Positions 54,107 through 63,659 of a stretch of 64,000 nt of DNA are shown in pieces. The notes below the pieces were generated by a model. The model worked only from the letters and a program-made list of their open reading frames with translations. It was not told the DNA's origin and made no database searches. The stretch is taken from contig CP053447.1 in NCBI GenBank assembly GCA_013285425.1, positions 2,920,001 to 2,984,000 on the forward strand, read 5' to 3'. The position numbers were made by a program, and so were the translations under genes. The DNA is from Ignavibacteriota bacterium. Its GTDB lineage: Bacteria; Bacteroidota; Ignavibacteria; Ignavibacteriales; Ignavibacteriaceae. The first letter of the stretch is position 1. The number at the start of each line of letters is the position of its first letter.

Positions 54107-56488
54107 ATGTTAAGAAGAATTTTAATAATATCAGTTTTTATAAGTTCAATAAACTATTCACAGCAGATTTATGATTTGATTCAGCCTGTCAACCTATCAC
54201 AAGAAGGTAAAACAACTGTTCTTGTCAGTGATATTTTTTATTCAGATCGTTATGATGTAGAGTTCACTTCTAACAAAAATATTATTGCAGAATATAATTC
54301 TACTTTAAATGAAGTCTCTTTTATTCCTAAAGATAATTTTTCCGGAATTGAGTTAATTTCATTTACACATAAGGGAGAAAAATATCAACTGCCTGTAAAG
54401 CTGATAAGAACTAAAAAATATCTCTTCACTTATAAACCTCAACCAGAAGAAAAACAGATCAATCTGTTCGGACAATTCAATAGCTGGGATCGTAAGAGTT
54501 TGCCAATGAAAGATACGAACGGTGATGGAACGTTTGAAGTTGAAATCCCGCTTGATCCCGGCAGATATGAATACAAATTTTTTATCGATGGAAGAGAAGT
54601 TGTTGATCCCGCAAATCCGGTTAAAGTATCAAATGGAATGGGTGATTTTAATTCAGTACGAATAATTGAAGAGTCTGCATCAGATAAAATGTTTCTTCAC
54701 ATAATTGGAGCAGAAAAAAAGAATAATGAAATTATCTTGAAATTTTATTTTGAAAATGCCGATAGAAGCAGCTTTGTGGATGAAGAAAGTCTGATCGTCC
54801 TTTTTGATAACAAACTATTTCCAAAAGAACTGATAAAACTGAACGGAAGAGAAATAAAACTTATCGTCAAAGGTAAAATGCTTGTTGAAAATCATTTTGT
54901 AAGGCTTGCAGTTAACAGAATGGGTAAGCACAGCAATATACAAACAGTTCAGCTGCACAATGGTGTTATTGCCGGTAATTCTGATTTTCATTCTTTAAAT
55001 GATAATATAATTTACAATTTAATGATTGATCGTTTTTGTAACGGAGATTCAGCTAACGATGCTCCAGTTATTCATGATTCACTTTTTTCACAAGCTAATT
55101 ATCAGGGGGGCGACATTCAGGGTTTAATCAACAAACTTGAGGAAGGATATTTTGAGCAGCTCGGAATAAATGCTTTCTGGCTTTCTCCAATTGTGGATAA
55201 TACTAATAACGCTTACAGAGAGTTTCCTGCACCGCATCGCTGGTACACCGGTTATCATGGTTATTGGCCTGTTTCGTCAACCAAAGTTGAAGAACATTTC
55301 GGCGATATGAATCTTGTTAAAAAATTTATTGATCTGGCACATCAAAAAAAATCAAGTGTGTTTTTGGATTATGTTGCTCATCATGTTCACACAGAACACT
55401 GGATGTGGAAAGATCACCGCGATTGGTTTGGGAATTATAATTTACCGGATGGAAAGTTAAACTTGCGTTTGTGGGATGAATACAGATTAACTACATGGTT
55501 TGAGCCTTATATGCCGTCTTTTGATTACGTTAGCTCCTTTGAAGCACTTGAGTTTATGACTGATAATGCAGTCTGGTGGCTAAAAGTTACCGGCGCCGAT
55601 GGCTTTCGACACGATGCTGTAAAACATGTACCGAATGAATACTGGAGATTACTGACATCAAAACTTAAAAGAGAAATTTCAATTCCTGAACAAAAAGATA
55701 TTTACCAAATCGGTGAAACATTCGGAGGAATAGATCTTATTGCATCTTATGTTAACAACGGACAATTAAACGCACAGTTTAATTTTAATCTTTATGATAC
55801 TGCTATCCCTGTTTTTTTAGATGAAAAGGCTTCATTTAAATTACTCGATTATCAAATGCAAAAATCATTTCAGGTGTTTGGATATAATAATCTGATGGGT
55901 AACATTATGGATAGCCATGACAAGATACGATATATGGCTTATGCTGATGGTGATCTTGCTATAAATGACGGACAGGCAATAGAGATCGGATGGACAAATC
56001 CACCCAAGGTTGATAATCCGGAAAGTTATGATAAACTAAAACTACATTTAACCTATCTGCTTACAATTCCGGGTATTCCGGTTATTTACTATGGGGACGA
56101 AATCGGAATGACAGGAGCGGCTGACCCTGACAACAGAAGAATGATGAGATTTGATGATGAACTTAACGAATATGAAAAACAAACTCTTAAAGATGTCAGT
56201 AAACTGATCAATATAAGAAAAGAACATTCGGCGTTAAGATATGGGGATTTTTTAACATTACAGGCTGACGAAAACATCTATGCATATTTAAGATCGGATA
56301 TGAATGAAAGAATCTTAACTATCTTAAATAAAAGTACCGATAAACAAAATATTGAAATAAAATTACCGGCAGTTTATAAAATTAATACTGCTAAAGACCT
56401 GATAAGCGGAAAAGAACTTGAGGTAAAGAATAATTTGATTTCATTAAGCATATCAGGAATTAACCAATTAATTTTGAGATTAAAATAA
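54107..56488 (+). CDS. secreted GH13 alpha-amylase/cyclomaltodextrinase-like enzyme
   Basis: A 793-aa glycoside hydrolase of family 13. A short signal peptide (MLRRILIISVFISSINYSQQ) is followed by a beta-rich region, a CBM48-like domain (about 105-187; INLFGQFNSWDRKSLPM, YEYKFFIDGREV), and the GH13 barrel (about 296-720). Catalytic residues are visible: nucleophile Asp near 503 (GADGFRHDAVKH), acid/base Glu near 537 (IYQIGETFGG) and the stabilising Asp near 605 (NIMDSHDKIRY). AFWLSPIVDN and VFLDYVAHHVH are region I-type motifs. It hydrolyses alpha-glucans, possibly maltodextrins. The DUF885 gene follows 12 bases later. Confidence 0.93.
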   Translation: MLRRILIISVFISSINYSQQIYDLIQPVNLSQEGKTTVLVSDIFYSDRYDVEFTSNKNIIAEYNSTLNEVSFIPKDNFSGIELISFTHKGEKYQLPVKLIRTKKYLFTYKPQPEEKQINLFGQFNSWDRKSLPMKDTNGDGTFEVEIPLDPGRYEYKFFIDGREVVDPANPVKVSNGMGDFNSVRIIEESASDKMFLHIIGAEKKNNEIILKFYFENADRSSFVDEESLIVLFDNKLFPKELIKLNGREIKLIVKGKMLVENHFVRLAVNRMGKHSNIQTVQLHNGVIAGNSDFHSLNDNIIYNLMIDRFCNGDSANDAPVIHDSLFSQANYQGGDIQGLINKLEEGYFEQLGINAFWLSPIVDNTNNAYREFPAPHRWYTGYHGYWPVSSTKVEEHFGDMNLVKKFIDLAHQKKSSVFLDYVAHHVHTEHWMWKDHRDWFGNYNLPDGKLNLRLWDEYRLTTWFEPYMPSFDYVSSFEALEFMTDNAVWWLKVTGADGFRHDAVKHVPNEYWRLLTSKLKREISIPEQKDIYQIGETFGGIDLIASYVNNGQLNAQFNFNLYDTAIPVFLDEKASFKLLDYQMQKSFQVFGYNNLMGNIMDSHDKIRYMAYADGDLAINDGQAIEIGWTNPPKVDNPESYDKLKLHLTYLLTIPGIPVIYYGDEIGMTGAADPDNRRMMRFDDELNEYEKQTLKDVSKLINIRKEHSALRYGDFLTLQADENIYAYLRSDMNERILTILNKSTDKQNIEIKLPAVYKINTAKDLISGKELEVKNNLISLSISGINQLILRLK

Positions 56489-56500
56489 TTAAGGAATAAA

Positions 56501-57829
56501 ATGAATAGAATATTCTTCATATTACTTGTAACAATAATTTTTATTTCTTGCAGCGAGCGTAAAGAACCAATAATTCAGAGTGACTTAGAGCTAAAGATGA
56601 ATTCAATTGCAGAAGAATATGTTAAGCTTGTTCTTAATATCGGACAATATGATGCAAACTTTGTTGATGCCTATTACGGACCAGAAGAATGGCGTTCTGG
56701 TTTAAAAACAAATTTACAATTTGATTCAACAGCATATAACGAATTATCCTCAAAAACTGATGCGATGTTAAATGAATTAGAATCTCTTGGCGTATATGAA
56801 GCTACAGAACTTGAAACATTGCGCTTCAGATATCTCTACAAACAACTTCTTGCCTGCAAAACATATATAAATATGTTAAACGGTGTTGTACTTCCTTTTG
56901 ATATGGAGACAAAAGCACTTTATGATGCCGTAGCTCCTGTTCATAATGACGGGTATTTCCAGAATGCAATAACTGAACTCGATAAAATATTACCCGGTAA
57001 AGGTGATGTTGTAAAACGATTGAATGATTTTAAAATGAAATTTGTAATTCCTGCCGATAAACTTAAAGATGTTTTTGATGCTGCAATTAAGGAATGCAGA
57101 ATAAGAACCCTAAATCATATAGAATTACCAAAGCAGGAATCTTTTAAACTTGAGTATGTAAAGGATAAGCCCTGGGGAGCATATAACTGGTATAAAGGAA
57201 ATTATTTCAGTCTGATAGAAGTAAATACAGACCTGCCGGTTTTTATTGACAGGGCTATTGATCTTGCATCTCACGAAGGTTATCCCGGACATCATGTTTA
57301 TAATACTCTACTCGAGCAAAAACTATCAAACGGAAGAGGCTGGGCAGAGTTTAAAGTTTATGCGCTTTTCTCTCCGCAATCATTAATCGCAGAGGGAACT
57401 GCTAATTACGGTATCGCAATGGCTTTTCCCGGGAATGAAAGAATAAAGTTTGAAAAAGAGATTCTGTTTCCGATAGCAGGAATAAATCCCGATGATGCTG
57501 ATCTTTATTATAAAGTCCTCGATCTTCAAAAGAATTTTTCGTACGCAGGAAATGAAGCGGCAAGAAATTATCTTGATGAAAAGTGGAGCCGTGAGCAGAC
57601 TGTTGAATGGCTGCAGAAAAACTCTTTGCGAACAAAAGAAAGTGCCGATAAATACGTTTCATTTATTGAAACTTACAGAAGTTATGTGATCAATTATAAT
57701 CTGGGATACGATATTGTAAAAAATTATATAGAAAGTAATGGCGGAACAGCAGACAATATAAAAAAACGCTGGGAGCTTTTTGAATTTTTATTATCAACAC
57801 CGCAAACCCCTGACGGGTTAATTAAATAA
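56501..57829 (+). CDS. DUF885 family lipoprotein (putative metallopeptidase)
   Basis: A 442-aa lipoprotein with lipobox FISC (Cys near 17). The DUF885 domain includes LASHEGYPGHHVYNTLLEQ (H258, E259, H264, H265), an HExxxxHH arrangement suggesting zinc binding, and RGWAEFKVYALF. DUF885 proteins are annotated as putative peptidases without confirmed substrates. It lies 12 bases downstream of the GH13 gene and is probably co-transcribed, although no functional link is apparent. Confidence 0.86.
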   Translation: MNRIFFILLVTIIFISCSERKEPIIQSDLELKMNSIAEEYVKLVLNIGQYDANFVDAYYGPEEWRSGLKTNLQFDSTAYNELSSKTDAMLNELESLGVYEATELETLRFRYLYKQLLACKTYINMLNGVVLPFDMETKALYDAVAPVHNDGYFQNAITELDKILPGKGDVVKRLNDFKMKFVIPADKLKDVFDAAIKECRIRTLNHIELPKQESFKLEYVKDKPWGAYNWYKGNYFSLIEVNTDLPVFIDRAIDLASHEGYPGHHVYNTLLEQKLSNGRGWAEFKVYALFSPQSLIAEGTANYGIAMAFPGNERIKFEKEILFPIAGINPDDADLYYKVLDLQKNFSYAGNEAARNYLDEKWSREQTVEWLQKNSLRTKESADKYVSFIETYRSYVINYNLGYDIVKNYIESNGGTADNIKKRWELFEFLLSTPQTPDGLIK

Positions 57830-57907
57830 CAGCAGTAACACAAGATATAATCCGATGTGATACTGTGTAAAAATTAATCATAATTAATCATCCTTGGCAT
57901 ATACGGG

Positions 57908-59080
57908 ATGAAGTTAAATAAATTTATGATGACAGAAAAAACAAGTTTTGATGGAGTAACAAAATTCTTCATCGTTGCAATTGGTTTAGTTGTAATCGGA
58001 ATTGTATTAAAAGAGTTAAGCCATATTTGCATCCCCCTTCTAATTGCAGTTTTCCTTTTCTTTGTTTTCTCACCTTTTAATAACTGGCTTATCAAAAAGA
58101 AGATTCCGATGTTCTTAATTATTATTCTTGATCTTAGTATCACGTTTGCTGTGCTTTATGGAATCGGAAGAATAGTAGTAGATTCATTTCTTCAATTTGC
58201 AGATGGTCTGCCGATATACGGTGATAAGTTAAGTAATCTAATAAGAACTGCTGCTGTTTCATTAGGTATTACTGATTCATTTTTTACACAATTTTCCTTC
58301 GACAATTTGATTAGATCATTGAACTTACAGGATATTTTAGGTGAATTATTTTCATCAACTTTTTCATTGCTCGGAAGTGTGTTGTTTGTGCTTTTCTTTT
58401 TTGTTTTTGTTCTCTCAGGAAATAAAACAATCTATAATGCAATTGAGCGCAGATATGTTTTCAAGAAAGCTTACTCAGGACTTGAAGATATAAAAAAGGA
58501 TGTTAAACAAAATGCTGAGACAGTTGATGAATCAAAAACTGCGGATGATTCTGACAGAGGTAAAAAACTACGCGTTCAGCAGCTTGAGGATACTTTTTCC
58601 AAAATCACTAACCAAATACAGAGATACATTATAACTAAAGTAGGGGTTAATCTTTCTGCAGGCGTGCTTACTACTATTGTATTAAGTTTGATAGGGGTTG
58701 ACTTTCCGGTTGTTTGGGGATTATTTGTGTTTTTGTTTAACTTCATTCCCACCATTGGATCCGCTGCTGCTCTCGTATTCCCTGTTTTATTTACTCTAGT
58801 ACAATTTGATTCTTTCGGTGTTGTTCTTTTAGTTACATTATTGTTAGCCGGAATTCAAACTCTTGCATTCAATGTTGCTGAACCTATGATTATTGGAAAG
58901 AGATTAAACTTAAATCCACTGTTGATTTTACTTTCAGTTCTGCTTTGGGGTTATATATGGGGAATCGTTGGTATGCTGCTTTCTGTTCCGCTTACCGCTA
59001 TTATTAAGATTATTATATCCAACTCTGATTCGCCAAACATGGAATTTTTTGAGCAATTGATGAGTCAGGAGGAAAAATAA
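57908..59080 (+). CDS. AI-2E family transporter (UPF0118)
   Basis: A 390-aa membrane protein of the AI-2E/YdiK family with about eight membrane segments. The typical blocks are PLLIAVFLFFVFSPFNNWL and a C-terminal FNFIPTIGSAAALVFPV then LLWGYIWGIVGMLLSVPLTA. A charged, Lys/Glu/Asp-rich insertion (about 193-228) interrupts the permease in the middle. Members export autoinducer-2 or act as Na+/H+ or other small-molecule exporters; the substrate here is unknown. Confidence 0.9.
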   Translation: MKLNKFMMTEKTSFDGVTKFFIVAIGLVVIGIVLKELSHICIPLLIAVFLFFVFSPFNNWLIKKKIPMFLIIILDLSITFAVLYGIGRIVVDSFLQFADGLPIYGDKLSNLIRTAAVSLGITDSFFTQFSFDNLIRSLNLQDILGELFSSTFSLLGSVLFVLFFFVFVLSGNKTIYNAIERRYVFKKAYSGLEDIKKDVKQNAETVDESKTADDSDRGKKLRVQQLEDTFSKITNQIQRYIITKVGVNLSAGVLTTIVLSLIGVDFPVVWGLFVFLFNFIPTIGSAAALVFPVLFTLVQFDSFGVVLLVTLLLAGIQTLAFNVAEPMIIGKRLNLNPLLILLSVLLWGYIWGIVGMLLSVPLTAIIKIIISNSDSPNMEFFEQLMSQEEK

Positions 59081-59162
59081 AAGAATAATCTGATAATTAT
59101 TTTTAATCTATATTACTTTTCTAATCAATGTTTAAGAGCTGCTGAATAATAATATAAAATTA

Positions 59163-60506
59163 TTATTCCCCTTCCTCTTCAAGATTTCCGTTCCATAAAT
59201 ATTTTTTTGTTTCTTTAACAATTACCCCGCTCAAAAGTAATAATGAAACAAGGTTCGGTATTGCCATTAAAGCGTTAGTTACATCTGCAAAAGTCCACAC
59301 TATATTTAAAGACACCACTGAACCAATCATTACAAAAATTACCCAAAGATATCTGTAAGGTTTAATAACTTTGTTTCCGAAAAGATATTCGGCAGCTTTT
59401 TCGCCATAGTAAGACCAGCCAAGAATAGTTGAGAAGACGAAGGTTAACAGCCCTAATGTTAAAACAATAGGACCAATTATCTGAAAATCACTGAATGCTT
59501 GTTTGGTTAATGCGGCTCCTGAAAATCCTTTCATCCACTCTCCTGAGTTTACAATTACTAGTCCTGTCATTGCACAAACCACAACAGTATCCCAGAATGT
59601 TCCGGTTGAAGAAACCAATGCTTGCCTTACCGGATTTTTTGTTTGTGCGGCTGCTGCTACAATTGGAGCACTTCCCAAACCTGATTCATTTGAAAACAAT
59701 CCGCGTGCAATTCCAAATCTTATTGCTTCTTTCATTCCTGCACCTACAAATCCTCCAACAACAGCATGTCCGCTGAATGCACTGTTAAATATCAGCATAA
59801 TTGTATTTGGAATTCCTCCTATATTCATCGCAAGAATTATTAAACATCCGAGCACATAAGTTATCGCCATAAAAGGAACAAGTCTTTCACAAACGGTAGC
59901 AATTGATTTTATTCCGCCGATAATAACCACAGCGGTTAAAACTGTTAAAATAATTCCGGTTATCCACATTGGAATATTAAAAGTTTCAAAAACCAAGGTA
60001 GAAATAGAATTAGACTGCACCATATTACCGATTCCAAAAGCAGTAACAGAAGTGAAAGCCGCAAACAATACAGCAAGCCATTTCATATTCAATCCGCGTT
60101 CAAGAGCATACATTGGTCCGCCCGCCATTGACCCATCTGGCATTTTAACCCTGTATTTAACTGCAAGCAATGCTTCGCTATATTTTGTCGATATTCCAAA
60201 AACACCAGTAAGCCACATCCATAAAACAGCTCCGGGTCCGCCGGCTGCAATAGCCGTTGATACGCCAACGATATTTCCAGTACCTATTGTTGCAGCAAGT
60301 GCAGTGGTTAATGCTCCAAACTGACTTATATCTCCGCTTCCTTCTTTATTTCTACCCAATGAAATTTTTATGGCTTTACCAATAAACCTTTGAATTATCT
60401 TTAATCTAATTGTTAAATAAATATGTGTTCCGAAAAGAAGAATAATAAGCGGATAACCCCAAAGGATATCACTAATTTGTGTAAGAACATTTTCCAAAGC
60501 TCCCAT
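59163..60506 (-). CDS. sodium:alanine/glycine symporter (AGCS family)
   Basis: A 447-aa Na+-coupled amino-acid transporter of the AGCS family (AgcS, AlsT, DagA). Typical text: GDISQFGALTTALAATIGTGNIVGV (in pieces), GGPGAVLWMWLTGVFGIST KYSEALLAVKYR (in pieces), GPMYALERGL, GLFSNESGLGSAPIVAAAA and VFSTILGWSYYGEKAAEYLFG. These are signature motifs and the length is normal. It faces the AI-2E gene across 82 bases with no clear terminator. Alanine or glycine is the likely substrate. Confidence 0.95.
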   Translation of the reverse strand: MGALENVLTQISDILWGYPLIILLFGTHIYLTIRLKIIQRFIGKAIKISLGRNKEGSGDISQFGALTTALAATIGTGNIVGVSTAIAAGGPGAVLWMWLTGVFGISTKYSEALLAVKYRVKMPDGSMAGGPMYALERGLNMKWLAVLFAAFTSVTAFGIGNMVQSNSISTLVFETFNIPMWITGIILTVLTAVVIIGGIKSIATVCERLVPFMAITYVLGCLIILAMNIGGIPNTIMLIFNSAFSGHAVVGGFVGAGMKEAIRFGIARGLFSNESGLGSAPIVAAAAQTKNPVRQALVSSTGTFWDTVVVCAMTGLVIVNSGEWMKGFSGAALTKQAFSDFQIIGPIVLTLGLLTFVFSTILGWSYYGEKAAEYLFGNKVIKPYRYLWVIFVMIGSVVSLNIVWTFADVTNALMAIPNLVSLLLLSGVIVKETKKYLWNGNLEEEGE

Positions 60507-60743
60507 AAAAATTCCCTCTATAAAGATAATTTGAGATAATAATGAAAATTTGATTATAAAATTTGTCCGCGCAAAAAAGATAATCCCTATGTTATAATAT
60601 TAAAAATAAGTTCGCTGGTTTTTAAAACAAAGTTGGCTGTGCAGTTTTATTAAAATTTATCTGCACATCTTTTATTTATTTGATTAAATGTTAGTTTTGA
60701 AGCACTGATTATTAATAATTAATTAAGCTAAAGGAAGAGTCTC

Positions 60744-61322
60744 ATGAAAAAAACACTAATGTTCTTTTTCTTTATTATTCTTTGTTTTTTCACCTCACTT
60801 AATTTTGCAAAGAATAATTCAGTTACTTCACCAGACAATACAGCCGCATCTGAAGCGGGAAAGTGGTATTTCGGAGGTAATCTCGGAGCTAATGTTTGGA
60901 ATGATTACATTCTGATTAGTGCCGAACCTATGATAGGTTATAATTTCAGTTCTAAGTTTTCATCCGGAATTAAAGCTCATTACTCTTTTATTAAAGAGAA
61001 TTATAAGAACAGAGAAAATTTTACTTATCATAACTTTGGCGGAAGTTTGTTTATGAGATACAGTCCTGTTCCGCTAGGATATCTGCACGCCGAATTTGCA
61101 TTTACAAACTATGAGCACCATAACTATAATCAATTAAACCAAAAATATGAATCCGAACGAATATGGGTTCCGTTTGTACTGCTCGGTGCCGGATACAGAC
61201 AGCCAATTGGTCCTAATGCTACTGCGTATGCTGAGATTTTATTCGATGTTTTGCAGGACAAAAATTCTCCATTTAAAAAATGGGAACCAATAGTGCATGT
61301 TGGTATAGCAGTAGGATTTTAA
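60744..61322 (+). CDS. small outer-membrane beta-barrel protein
   Basis: A 192-aa protein with a signal peptide (MKKTLMFFFFIILCFFTSLNFA) and alternating hydrophobic/polar strands (WYFGGNLGANVWNDYILIS, MIGYNFSSKFSSGIKAHYSF, EPIVHVGIAVGF), typical of an eight-stranded barrel. The final residues VGIAVGF fit a barrel C-terminus. No homology to a named family is evident. The 237 bases upstream hold no gene, and the ribosome site AAAGGAAGAG is clear. Confidence 0.75.
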   Translation: MKKTLMFFFFIILCFFTSLNFAKNNSVTSPDNTAASEAGKWYFGGNLGANVWNDYILISAEPMIGYNFSSKFSSGIKAHYSFIKENYKNRENFTYHNFGGSLFMRYSPVPLGYLHAEFAFTNYEHHNYNQLNQKYESERIWVPFVLLGAGYRQPIGPNATAYAEILFDVLQDKNSPFKKWEPIVHVGIAVGF

Positions 61323-61451
61323 GCGTAGTTATTCAGGTGATTAATTTTTTTATATAATAAAGATTATTAATCCATTAAGATTAAAAAGAAAACACGGTAA
61401 TAGCACTTGGAATAACAATGAGCGGAGAAAAGAAAATCCATAATTTTGAAC

Positions 61452-62043
61452 AAGTCCCTTTAGGCTTGCCTGTTGCAAGCAGGGACGATATATCAATAGA
61501 AAAATTATTAAAGATAAAATTAATATCTCTTTAGGGACTAAATAGAAAAATCAATAGCCAACACATTCACGCAAATATATATTCATTTCGTATTCGCAGT
61601 TCAAAACCGGGTATCGCTGATTCAGAAAGATGGAAAGATGAATTATACAAATACATTACCGGCATCGTTCAGTAGAACGGACACAAATTAATTGCGATAA
61701 ATGGAATCACAGACCACATTCATATCTTCACAGGTTATAAACCTCATCGATTGATTCCGGAATTGATGCAGGATGTAAAAGGTTCTTCATCGAAATGGAT
61801 TAATGAGAAGAAGTTTGTAAAAGGGAAATTTAGCTGGAGGAAGGATACGGTGCATTTTCATATTCACATTCACTAATTGATCAGGTTGTGAGATATATAA
61901 ATAACCAGGAGAAACATCAGCAAAAACGGACGTTCAGGGAAGAATATGAATTGTTGTCAAAGAAATTCAATATTCAATTCGATGAGAAATATATTTTGAA
62001 GGATGTCCAATGAGATATATGTCGTCCCATACGGGGGACTTCG
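61452..62043 (+). mobile_element. decayed IS200/IS605-like element
   Basis: The unit has a left hairpin GTCCCT (61454-61459) and AGGGAC (61481-61486) with an inner GCTTGC/GCAAGC stem, a Y1-transposase-like pseudogene (61554-62013), and a right hairpin GTCCC (62024-62028) and GGGAC with loop near 62032. The inner GCTTGC...GCAAGC segment looks like an insertion into what would be GTCCCTTTAGGGAC. Such subterminal hairpins are characteristic of IS200/IS605 elements. It is immobile by itself. Confidence 0.72.
61554..62013 (+). pseudogene. IS200/IS605-family TnpA-like transposase, inactivated
   Basis: Joining frames gives a Y1-type transposase: NTFTQIYIHFVFAVQNR, then KDELYKYITGIVQ, NGHKLIAINGITDHIHIFTGY with the HUH motif at about 61712-61723, LIPELMQDVKGSSSKWINEK, and VVRYINNQEKHQ with the likely catalytic Tyr. 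Lesions: the expected ATG reads ATA at 61554; a one-base deletion near 61630 (expected TGG); an in-frame TAG at 61673-61675; another one-base deletion near 61840. Complete loss of function is likely. The family is inferred from motifs. Confidence 0.85.
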
Positions 62044-62358
62044 GTTGGTGCTGGTTTATCGTTTTTCCTTATCTAAAATAATTTCGATTCTTAACAAAAA
62101 TAAGCATTTAACTGCTAACCAACTGCTGCAATTTAGTTTCTTTGGCTTGTTTCTATGCTTAAAATTGGGGTGAAGAAATACAAGAATTGACTTTGAATAA
62201 CAAGGATTGGGAATGAGAGTGTTATTAAGATTGTGAGTGTGAGTTCTAATATTTTTTTATAATCTCAATCTCACTCTTAATCTCAATCTTTTTTACTTGA
62301 CATTATATAAACATTTCTAAACATTATTATAAGCTTTTTATTCATTAAGGAGGACTTG
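62014..62358. other. repeat-rich intergenic region before T9SS gene
   Basis: About 345 bases between the transposase pseudogene and the next gene. Apart from the IS right hairpin near 62024, the stretch 62208-62296 carries imperfect repeats of GAGATTG/GAGAGTG-type motifs and their complements (GATTGTGAGTGTGAG, AATCTCAATCTCACTC, TAATCTCAATC), able to fold into a long hairpin before a T run (62289-62294), a plausible terminator. TTGACA (62297-62302) may belong to the next gene's promoter, and AAGGAGG (62347-62353) is its ribosome site. Confidence 0.55.
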
Positions 62359-63525
62359 ATGAAAAATTTATCATGGGCTCTTTTTGTAGTATTTACAGTG
62401 TATTTCAACCTGGAGGCACAACAGCTTCCACTTAAACTCGGGAACCAGTGGCATTATAATCAGATTCTTAATCCAATGGAAAACTATGCTGCCATTGCAG
62501 CAGATACAGTTACAATTAATGACAAATCTTACTTCAAATTGGAAAGAAGGATCTGGAATACAGGCTGGCATTTTGCCACTACTTATGACAGGTTTGAGGG
62601 AGATAGTATTTATTACAGGTACAACTCGGGCAGTGACGATGTAATTATTAATTTTAACTGGCAGCTCGGTTACATCTATGAAACTCAATTGGATTCTATC
62701 TGCTTTGAGTTAAAGCGCCTTGATTATATTGACTCAGCTTCTGTTTTCGGAATGAATGGATTAAGATATTGGTTCAGCATTGGTTTTTACTGTGAAGGAT
62801 TTGCTGATACCGCCTGGGTATTAGAACCCACTATAATTCACAGTTATTTTGGAAGTTATTCCTCCGGTGACGGCTATTTAAAAGGAGCAAAAATAGATTC
62901 AACAACATATGGATTTCTGCACCCGCTCCCGGTTGAGCTTGCATCCTTTACTGCATCTGTAAGCGGCAATAATGTTTCACTTAACTGGATAACTGCTTCT
63001 GAGATAAATAACAGGGGGTTTGAGGTTGAAAGGCAAGCAGGCAGCCTGCCTGACGGCAAGGCAGGTAGGCAATCAGCAGTAGGCAAATGGGAGAGGATAG
63101 GATTTGTGGAGGGGAATGGAACTACGACCGAAATAAACCATTATACATTTGTTGATAACAGTTTAAGTCCGGGTTCTTATCAATACAGGATAAAACAAGT
63201 AGATTACGACGGTGGTTTTGAATACTTCAATCTTGCAGAAACAGTAGAGATAGGATTGCCAATAGAGTTTGTATTGGAACAAAATTATCCGAACCCGTTT
63301 AATCCAAGCACAGTAATTAGTTACCAGTTACCTGTTAACGGTTTTGTAATCTTAAAGGTTTTCGATGTTTTAGGAAATAAAGTTGCAACTTTGGTTGATG
63401 AATATAAACCCGCTGGTCTTTATGAAATAGAATTTGATGCTTCTTCCCTTGCAAGCGGGATATACTATTATCAATTAAATACAAACAAATTTATACAAAC
63501 AAAAAAAATGGTTTTACTTCGATAA
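62359..63525 (+). CDS. secreted protein with T9SS type A sorting domain
   Basis: A 388-aa secreted protein, start ATG 62359 (a TTG at 62356 is less well spaced from AAGGAGG). A signal peptide (MKNLSWALFVVFTVYFNLEA) precedes QLPLKLGNQWHYNQIL, an unknown body, LPVELASFTASVSGNNVSLNW and a fibronectin-type-like strand set, then the C-terminal sorting domain (about 305-388: EQNYPNPFNPSTVISYQL, VFDVLGNKVATLV, TKKMVLLR). The stretch coding for QAGSLPDGKAGRQ (about 230-242) is a GC-rich palindrome absent, by style, from the surrounding fold. It is a T9SS client; no catalytic domain is recognised. Confidence 0.85.
   Translation: MKNLSWALFVVFTVYFNLEAQQLPLKLGNQWHYNQILNPMENYAAIAADTVTINDKSYFKLERRIWNTGWHFATTYDRFEGDSIYYRYNSGSDDVIINFNWQLGYIYETQLDSICFELKRLDYIDSASVFGMNGLRYWFSIGFYCEGFADTAWVLEPTIIHSYFGSYSSGDGYLKGAKIDSTTYGFLHPLPVELASFTASVSGNNVSLNWITASEINNRGFEVERQAGSLPDGKAGRQSAVGKWERIGFVEGNGTTTEINHYTFVDNSLSPGSYQYRIKQVDYDGGFEYFNLAETVEIGLPIEFVLEQNYPNPFNPSTVISYQLPVNGFVILKVFDVLGNKVATLVDEYKPAGLYEIEFDASSLASGIYYYQLNTNKFIQTKKMVLLR
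63045..63065. repeat. in-frame GC-rich palindrome inside a coding region
   Basis: CCTGCCT (63045-63051) and AGGCAGG (63059-63065) are perfect complements around GACGGCA, within the T9SS gene. Flanking GCAGGCAG and GTAGGCAA extend a GC-rich block of about 50 bases (63031-63085) in an AT-rich gene. The reading frame is kept. Confidence 0.7.
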
Positions 63526-63595
63526 CTTTAGTTTTTTTCATTGTTCGTTGGTATAAACTACTTCTTAGTTAAAATAGTTTAATTAAAAAAGGAAA

Positions 63596-63659
63596 GAGAC
63601 TCTAAATAATTAATAATTTTGTAATAACAAAAAAAACAAAAACAATTAAAAGGAGTCTC
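63596..63659. repeat. inverted repeat flanking AT-rich stretch
   Basis: GAGACTC (63596-63602) pairs with GAGTCTC (63653-63659). The pair lies directly before the transposase remnant and may mark its element end or leader. AAAAGGAG (63648-63655) looks like a leftover ribosome site. Confidence 0.4.

Noticed and set aside
61418-61534. 38-codon ORF across the left IS hairpin
   Set aside because: It overlaps the structured left end of the decayed element and lacks any recognised motif; a chance frame.
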